Shown piece by piece: positions 6,411-10,044 of a DNA stretch of 10,044 nucleotides. The position numbers and the translations under genes were made by a program. Every line of letters begins with the position of its first letter. Position 1 is the stretch's first letter. Under the pieces are notes generated by a model. It made no database searches. It was not told where the DNA came from and worked only from the letters and a program-made list of their open reading frames with translations. The DNA comes from an uncultured Fimbriimonadales bacterium (GTDB lineage: Bacteria; Armatimonadota; Fimbriimonadia; Fimbriimonadales; GBS-DC), in the NCBI GenBank assembly GCA_937925775.1, contig CALAMM010000124.1, positions 1-10,044 of the forward strand, given 5' to 3'.

Positions 6411-6435
6411 CAGTGTCGGTGTCCTTGCTGACGAC
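6411..6435 (+). repeat. repeat family A, diverged copy
   Basis: CAGTGTCGG, GTGTCCTTGC and TGACGAC together follow the 25-base family A layout with several substitutions. Its stem is weak and uses wobble pairs. Confidence 0.5.
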
Positions 6436-6444
6436 CTACCTTGG

Positions 6445-6485
6445 AGGGCGACGCCCTTCGGAGCGTCGTAGCGCGATGTCGCTCC
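6445..6485. promoter_or_regulatory. two inverted repeats just upstream of the pheT promoter
   Basis: AGGGC-GAC-GCCCT (6445-6457) is followed by GGAGCG (6460-6465) and CGCTCC (6480-6485). The loop of the second pair covers where a -35 box would lie relative to the -10 at 6494. They may be an operator or simply diverged repeat DNA. Confidence 0.35.
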
Positions 6486-6493
6486 CTGTCAGG

Positions 6494-6499
6494 TACAAT
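6494..6499 (+). promoter_or_regulatory. -10 box of a leaderless promoter for pheT
   Basis: TACAAT lies eight bases before the ATG at 6508 with no Shine-Dalgarno sequence between. Box and spacing are the same as for the Mfd-like gene. No recognisable -35 hexamer lies 17 bases upstream. Confidence 0.65.
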
Positions 6500-6507
6500 C
6501 TTCCCCG

Positions 6508-8604
6508 ATGCGTGTACCCATCGAGTGGCTAAAGGATTTCGTGCAGGTGGAGCTGTCGCCAGAAGAACTCGCCGAAAAACTGACGATGGCGGGGCTGGAA
6601 GTGGAGGAAGTGCTCGACACACCGCAGGGCGCAGTGCTGTCGATGTATATCACGCCCAACCGCGGCGACTGCTTGAGTGTGTTCGGCGTGGCACGCGAAG
6701 TCTACGCGCTGCTGGGCGAGTTGGCGCGCCCGACCGACCTTTTTCACCGTCTGAACGCCCAAATCCTGAACCCGCCGACCCCCGAACCGCTGCAGACCGC
6801 CGAATACGCCCGCGTGGAGATTCGCGACCCCGACCTGTGCCCCCGCTATGCCGCGCGGGTAATCCGTGATATTACGCCCGCGCCGTCCCCAGCACAGGTG
6901 CAAAACCGCCTGCTCGCAGCCGGCATGCGCCCCATCAACAACATCGTGGACGCCACCAACTATGTCATGCTCGAACTGGGGCAACCTCTGCACGCCTTCG
7001 ACCTGCATACTCTCAAAGACCACACAATCATCGTGCGCCGTGCCGAGCCGCACGAGCGTATCCAAACGCTCGACGGACAGGAACATCAGCTCAGCCCGAC
7101 CATGCTGATGATTTGCGATGCCGAGCGTCCCGTCGCCGTCGCAGGCGTGATGGGCGGCGCGGAAACCGAAGTGACCGACGACACACGCCACATCCTGATG
7201 GAGTCCGCGCATTTCAACCCGATGTCCATTCGGGCAACCGCCCGCCAACTGGGACTGCGCACGGAGTCGTCCTACCGCTTCGAACGATTCGTGGATCCAA
7301 ACCTCGTGATTGTGGCACAACATCGCGTGTGCGAGCTGCTGGAGCAGTGGACAGGCGTCGCAGCGGTGCCAGGAATTATCGATGTGTACCCCCATCCCCA
7401 TACACCACGCATGCTGACTGTGCGTTTGGCACGCGCTGAGCGGCTGTTGGGCTTCCCGATAGACCCCAACGAGGCGCGCACGGTGCTGGAACGGCTGAAC
7501 CTGCGCCCTGAACCCATCGACGGCGGATTCCGCGTCCAAATCCCCCTCTATCGGGCTGACCTGCTGCGCGAGGAAGACCTCATCGAAGAGCTGGGGCGCA
7601 TCCTCGGCTATGACCGCATTCCCGCAATCCCCCCACAAGGCTTCACCACGCAGGGCAAAGACAGCCCAGAAGGCGCGTTCGCCGAGCGCGTGCGCACAGT
7701 GCTCCTCAGCGCAGGGCTACAGGAAATCGTGGGACACACCTTAGAGGCTCCCTCGCCCCTGCAAAGCGGTGGCGAGGGAATAGGCGAGCTGATGTATCAG
7801 CCTGTGACCCTGCAGAACCCGATGAGCGACGAACTCAGCTGCTTGCGCCACTCGCTGATGAGCAGTCTTATCCGCGTCGCCGACCATAACCGCCGCCGCA
7901 ACCGCCGCGACCTGCACCTGTTCGAAATCGGGCGCGTGTTCGCGCAGGATGAACAGGGCAAATTCCACGAATGGACCCACCTGGGCATCCTGATGACGGG
8001 ATTGCTCCACGCACCGCACTGGGCGTCTAAACCCCAACCTGCCGACTTCTACGCCCTCAAAGGCGTGGTGGAACATTTGCTCCGCGAGCTGGGAATCGCC
8101 GCGCGGTTCCTCCCTGCCGAAGGGCGCGACCATCGCCTGCACCCCACCCGCTCCGCCTATGTGCATGATGCCCATGACCAACGGCTGGGCGTGCTGGGCG
8201 AACTTCATCCCGAGCTGCAAAAACGCTACGAGTTCCGCCAGCGTGTCTACTTAGCCGAGTTCGGTCTGATGACGCTGATGCGCGCGGCGGCCCATACCGT
8301 GCATTACCGCCCGCTGCCCGCCTTCCCGCCCGTGCTACGCGACATCGCGTTCGTGATCGCGCAATCCATCCCCTACGCCGTAGTGGAAAATACCATTCGC
8401 GAGGCGGGCGGCACGCTGCTGGAATCGCTCCGCCTGTTCGACCGCTATACAGGCGCACCTGTGCCAGAGCAACACCACAGCCTCGCCTTCGCCCTCGTGT
8501 TCCGCGACCCGAACCGCACCCTCACCGACGAGGAAGTGAACGCCCGCGTGGAAGCCATCTTCCAAGCGCTGGAGACCCAATACGGCGCACAACGCAGAGG
8601 ATAA
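6508..8604 (+). CDS. pheT: phenylalanine--tRNA ligase beta subunit, short form
   Basis: This is the beta subunit of the cytoplasmic heterotetrameric enzyme that charges tRNA-Phe. It has 698 residues, against roughly 800 in most bacteria. The B1 start MRVPIEWLKDFV is normal, but the protein passes from MAGLEVEEV (28-36) almost directly to ITPNRGDCLSVFGVAREV (about 48-65). The EMAP-II/OB tRNA-binding insert normally between these is therefore missing. The B3/B4 editing module is at about 115-285 (NNIVDATNYVMLELGQPLHA, near 144-165, and VAGVMGG). B5 is at about 302-375 (EEDLIEELGRILGYDRIP). A catalytic-like core follows, and then the C-terminal FDX-ACB domain from about 600 (YRPLPAFPPVLRDIAFVI). 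The alpha-subunit gene pheS, usually just upstream, is not here; pheT has its own leaderless promoter. The ATG at 6508 is chosen for the -10 spacing and the typical N-terminus. Confidence 0.95.
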   Translation: MRVPIEWLKDFVQVELSPEELAEKLTMAGLEVEEVLDTPQGAVLSMYITPNRGDCLSVFGVAREVYALLGELARPTDLFHRLNAQILNPPTPEPLQTAEYARVEIRDPDLCPRYAARVIRDITPAPSPAQVQNRLLAAGMRPINNIVDATNYVMLELGQPLHAFDLHTLKDHTIIVRRAEPHERIQTLDGQEHQLSPTMLMICDAERPVAVAGVMGGAETEVTDDTRHILMESAHFNPMSIRATARQLGLRTESSYRFERFVDPNLVIVAQHRVCELLEQWTGVAAVPGIIDVYPHPHTPRMLTVRLARAERLLGFPIDPNEARTVLERLNLRPEPIDGGFRVQIPLYRADLLREEDLIEELGRILGYDRIPAIPPQGFTTQGKDSPEGAFAERVRTVLLSAGLQEIVGHTLEAPSPLQSGGEGIGELMYQPVTLQNPMSDELSCLRHSLMSSLIRVADHNRRRNRRDLHLFEIGRVFAQDEQGKFHEWTHLGILMTGLLHAPHWASKPQPADFYALKGVVEHLLRELGIAARFLPAEGRDHRLHPTRSAYVHDAHDQRLGVLGELHPELQKRYEFRQRVYLAEFGLMTLMRAAAHTVHYRPLPAFPPVLRDIAFVIAQSIPYAVVENTIREAGGTLLESLRLFDRYTGAPVPEQHHSLAFALVFRDPNRTLTDEEVNARVEAIFQALETQYGAQRRG

Positions 8605-8611
8605 CCCTGTG

Positions 8612-8623
8612 CCCCGCTTGGGG
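8612..8623. terminator. weak hairpin after pheT
   Basis: CCCC-GCTT-GGGG follows eight bases after the pheT stop. No T-tract follows, so it may only stabilise the 3' end. The rest of this 88-base gap holds a GTACTC direct repeat (8649-8662) and no convincing promoter. Confidence 0.25.
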
Positions 8624-8681
8624 AAGCCCTGCTATGAATCGAAACCCGTACTCAGGTACTCTATTCAAGTGGAACCCAGTT

Positions 8682-8687
8682 AGGAGG
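8682..8687 (+). promoter_or_regulatory. Shine-Dalgarno sequence for the disulfide oxidoreductase-like gene
   Basis: AGGAGG lies five bases before the ATG at 8693. This gene therefore has a leadered mRNA, unlike its pheT neighbour. Confidence 0.8.
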
Positions 8688-8692
8688 CAACA

Positions 8693-9364
8693 ATGAACAT
8701 TCTCCAAGAAAAAGATCGGCAGACTTTACAGCAGCGGTTCAGCGGACTGCCCAACACGGTGAAGCTGGTCGTGTTCACCACGAACGCCCAGCCTGAGACC
8801 AGCGAACTGCTCTCGCAAATCGCGCAGGAGTTAGTAAGCGTCGGCGGGGGCAAGATTACCCTGGAGCAACACAGTTTGGAAGCCGAGCCAGCAGTCGCAC
8901 AGGACCACAACATCACCCTCGCCCCTGCGATTGTGGTGCGCACGGAAGAGAAGGACTACGGCGTGCGCTATCTGGGCATCCCGGCAGGTTTCGAGTTCGC
9001 CTCGCTGGTGGGCGCAATCGAAGATATCGGCAAGGGCGACCCCGGCCTCTCGCCTGACACTCGCCTGATGCTGGCGAACCTACGCAACCCTGTACATATT
9101 CGCGTGTTCGTCACCTACGGATGCCCGTACTGCCCAGCAGCCGTGCGCCTTGCCCACAAACTGGCGATGGCAAGCGACCTCATCACCGCCGAGGGCATCA
9201 GCAGCGAGGACTTTCCAGAACTGGCGAACCAGTTCGGCGTGATGGCAGTGCCCAAGATCGTAATTAACGACCGCCACAGCTTCGAGGGCGCACTGTCCGA
9301 GCCAGCCTTCGTGCAGCAGGTGCTGCGCGGGGCGTCCTCCAGCGGGCTGATTATCGTGCCGTAG
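8693..9364 (+). CDS. glutaredoxin/thioredoxin-fold protein disulfide oxidoreductase-like protein with one active site
   Basis: This 223-residue protein has the size and double thioredoxin-fold layout of the PDO/glutaredoxin-like family (about 220-230 residues), which handles cytosolic disulfides and is common in thermophiles. The C-terminal unit carries the redox motif C144-P-Y-C147 within VTYGCPYCPAA. Its cis-proline loop is MAVPKIVIND. The N-terminal unit keeps the strand KLVVFTTN and its own LAPAIVV cis-proline loop. Where a CxxC should stand it has NAQP at 31-34, so that half is redox-dead. A degenerate first site also occurs in the AhpF N-terminal domain, so this may be a regular feature of a bacterial subfamily. 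No AhpC or thioredoxin reductase gene is adjacent. A good Shine-Dalgarno sequence fixes the start. A terminator-like repeat unit begins 32 bases after the stop. The likely role is thiol-disulfide exchange; partners are unknown. Confidence 0.88.
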   Translation: MNILQEKDRQTLQQRFSGLPNTVKLVVFTTNAQPETSELLSQIAQELVSVGGGKITLEQHSLEAEPAVAQDHNITLAPAIVVRTEEKDYGVRYLGIPAGFEFASLVGAIEDIGKGDPGLSPDTRLMLANLRNPVHIRVFVTYGCPYCPAAVRLAHKLAMASDLITAEGISSEDFPELANQFGVMAVPKIVINDRHSFEGALSEPAFVQQVLRGASSSGLIIVP

Positions 9365-9395
9365 GCGTGGATTTTGCAGAGCCGTAAACGCGGCC

Positions 9396-9433
9396 GCCGA
9401 CACGCACCCAACTCGTAGCGTTGGCGTTTTTTT
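9396..9433 (+). terminator. terminator-like hairpin plus T7 after the disulfide oxidoreductase-like gene
   Basis: GCCGAC (9396-9401) can pair with GTTGGC (9420-9425, with one G-T wobble), followed by G and seven T. It lies 32 bases after the stop at 9364. The loop is long (18 bases) and the stem short, so termination strength is uncertain. Confidence 0.5.
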
Positions 9434-9457
9434 CGTCAGCGAGACGCTGATGCTACG
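9434..9457 (-). repeat. repeat family A, reverse copy after T7
   Basis: Arms GTCAGCG and CGCTGAT flank AGA, then GCTACG. Together with CGTAGCGTTGGCG at 9414-9426 it forms a head-to-head composite around the T-tract. Confidence 0.75.
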
Positions 9458-9468
9458 ACTCCCCTCAG

Positions 9469-9493
9469 CGTAGCGTCGGCGTCCCGCCGACGA
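9469..9493 (+). repeat. repeat family A, full copy
   Basis: GTCGGCG and CGCCGAC form a perfect 7-bp stem around TCC, preceded by CGTAGC and followed by GA. It is identical over 25 bases to the copy at 9626-9650. Confidence 0.85.
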
Positions 9494-9504
9494 CACACAA
9501 CTAT

Positions 9505-9528
9505 GGTGTGATGCCATTCTTGGCGTCG
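9505..9528 (-). repeat. repeat family B hairpin, copy 4 (reverse)
   Basis: GATGCCA and TGGCGTC flank TTCT. Read on the minus strand it has the AGAA loop and the CACACC tail of the other family B copies. Confidence 0.6.
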
Positions 9529-9544
9529 CATCGTTCGCGTTCCT

Positions 9545-9586
9545 GCCGACGACACACCCAAACTCGTAGCGTCGGCGTTTTTTTTT
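9545..9586 (+). terminator. terminator-like hairpin plus T9 within the repeat cluster
   Basis: GCCGACG (9545-9551) pairs perfectly with CGTCGGC (9570-9576), followed by G and nine T. The loop is 18 bases. It is a second copy of the unit at 9396-9433, with stronger pairing and a longer T-tract. Confidence 0.55.
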
Positions 9587-9610
9587 CGTCAGCGAGACGC
9601 TGACGCTACG
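9587..9610 (-). repeat. repeat family A, reverse copy after T9
   Basis: GTCAGCG and CGCTGAC form a perfect stem around AGA, followed by GCTACG. Relative to 9469-9493 read in reverse, one stem pair is changed on both arms. Confidence 0.8.
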
Positions 9611-9625
9611 CAGCACATCCAACCC

Positions 9626-9650
9626 CGTAGCGTCGGCGTCCCGCCGACGA
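9626..9650 (+). repeat. repeat family A, full copy
   Basis: It is identical to the copy at 9469-9493 over 25 bases, with a perfect 7-bp stem around TCC. Confidence 0.85.
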
Positions 9651-9659
9651 AGCCTAACC

Positions 9660-9685
9660 TGTAGCGTCGGCGTCCTCGCCGACGA
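9660..9685 (+). repeat. repeat family A, copy with a one-base loop insertion
   Basis: The arms GTCGGCG and CGCCGAC are kept, with TCCT instead of TCC in the loop. The bases just after it, ACGACA at 9682-9687, lie where the -35 box of the next promoter would be. Confidence 0.8.
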
Positions 9686-9704
9686 CATACCCAAACTCGG
9701 GTAG

Positions 9705-9710
9705 TATAAT
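9705..9710 (+). promoter_or_regulatory. leaderless promoter, consensus TATAAT
   Basis: A perfect TATAAT lies seven bases before the ATG at 9718. ACGACA at 9682-9687, 17 bases upstream, matches TTGACA at four of six positions and comes from the end of a repeat copy. This is the best promoter in the window. Confidence 0.75.
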
Positions 9711-9717
9711 AGCTCCG

Positions 9718-10044
9718 ATGCGCGACTTTCGAACGGTCAGTCAGCGGGTCAGTGCGCTGTTCGAGCAGGCGGCACGCCCAGAAAATCGAGGTTGCTATCT
9801 GCAGCAGCGCACCGAGATTATCCAAGCAGCCTTCCCCGACCTGCTCTATTCGGGCGCGGTCATCGAGCGGCTGTTCCACCCAATAGAGTTAGCCCGCCAC
9901 ATCGAGCGGTTCGGTTTCCATGCGTGTGCGTATGCCTACTTCGGCGGTGCAGGGGGCAACCCCCTCGTGCGCGCCGCGAACGCGCTGCTGATGCGCCTGA
10001 CCCCACTCTCGCTGCGTTGGGCGCGCAGCTTTCGCGTGATTGCC
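9718..10044 (+). CDS. partial protein, possibly the C-terminal part of a methyltransferase-like family
   Basis: The frame is open for 109 codons and runs off the right edge. The ATG is set by a perfect TATAAT seven bases upstream. The segment from about residue 47 (VIERLFHPIELARHIERFGF), then YAYFGGAGGNPLVRAANALL and a closing FRVIA, resembles the end of class I SAM-dependent methyltransferases, where a lobe finishes with a strand of the form SFxVxA. The SAM-binding glycine motif and the rest of that fold would have to lie before this segment, but only about 46 residues precede it, and they contain no such motif. The gene may therefore encode a small protein derived from a methyltransferase tail, or something unrelated. 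I do not recognise it with confidence. Confidence 0.55.
   Translation, partial: MRDFRTVSQRVSALFEQAARPENRGCYLQQRTEIIQAAFPDLLYSGAVIERLFHPIELARHIERFGFHACAYAYFGGAGGNPLVRAANALLMRLTPLSLRWARSFRVIA

Larger units (their letters stand above)
9365..9717. other. 353-base repeat cluster with no gene
   Basis: Nearly the whole gap is built from family A units in both orientations plus one family B unit. They are joined by a recurring linker of the form ACACACCCAAACTCG. Two head-to-head composites contain T-tracts of 7 and 9. The open minus-strand frame across this gap encodes repetitive peptide and is an artefact of the repeats. The gap ends in a leaderless promoter. Confidence 0.75.

Noticed and set aside
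6248..6507. Continuation of the Mfd reading frame by frameshift
   Set aside because: All frames in this gap are repeat DNA, and none shows motifs of the polymerase-interaction or translocase domains before pheT begins.
8624..8681. Promoter for the disulfide oxidoreductase-like gene
   Set aside because: TACTCT and TATTCA resemble -10 boxes only weakly and neither has a good -35 partner. Read-through from pheT is equally possible.
9396..9685. CRISPR array
   Set aside because: The repeats change orientation, spacing is irregular, linkers are similar to one another rather than unique, and the stem arms vary. No cas gene is in the window.
9080..9694. Minus-strand frame of about 200 codons across the repeat cluster
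   Set aside because: It encodes repetitive arginine- and serine-rich peptide from the family A repeats and then runs antisense to the disulfide oxidoreductase-like gene. No start signal is seen.

Overview
The window looks like chromosomal DNA of a GC-rich, probably thermophilic free-living bacterium. Genes are dense, the codons are GC-rich, and several start codons lie only 7-8 bases after a -10 box, so they are probably read from leaderless mRNAs. Three intergenic gaps are filled with short hairpin-forming repeats of the GTAGCGTCGGCG type. I associate this combination with Armatimonadota (Fimbriimonadia-like) hot-spring genomes. That assignment is inference from general appearance; no rRNA or marker search was possible.

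Layout. Positions 1-256 are a repeat-rich gap that ends in a leaderless promoter. Positions 257-4071 hold a three-gene plus-strand ABC exporter operon: a membrane-anchored extracytoplasmic protein with a GATase1-like fold, an ABC-2 type permease and an ATPase. Positions 4129-4974 hold a minus-strand pair, tusA followed by a DsrE2-type sulfurtransferase-like gene, which converges on the ABC operon. A 100-base divergent gap leads to 5093-6247, a free-standing copy of the UvrB-homology (UvrA-binding) module of Mfd without its RNA-polymerase-binding and translocase domains. A second repeat-rich gap (6248-6507) precedes pheT (6508-8604), which appears to lack the EMAP-II/OB tRNA-binding insert. A thioredoxin-fold protein disulfide oxidoreductase-like gene follows (8693-9364); its N-terminal redox site is lost and its C-terminal CPYC site is intact. 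A third, very repeat-rich gap (9365-9717) contains two composite terminator-like units and leads into a leaderless gene that runs off the window (9718-10044, possibly the tail of a methyltransferase-like protein).

How it fits together. The ABC genes should work as one exporter. TusA and DsrE2 should pass persulfide sulfur between proteins. The Mfd module, pheT and the disulfide oxidoreductase are information-processing and redox housekeeping genes with no evident functional link to each other. Two start classes are visible. Genes behind a nearby -10 box have no Shine-Dalgarno sequence, while genes inside operons and the disulfide oxidoreductase gene have good ones. I see no tRNA, rRNA, CRISPR array, insertion sequence or phage gene. 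The most unusual content is the set of hairpin repeats, with compensatory changes between copies, and the two domain-deleted housekeeping proteins.
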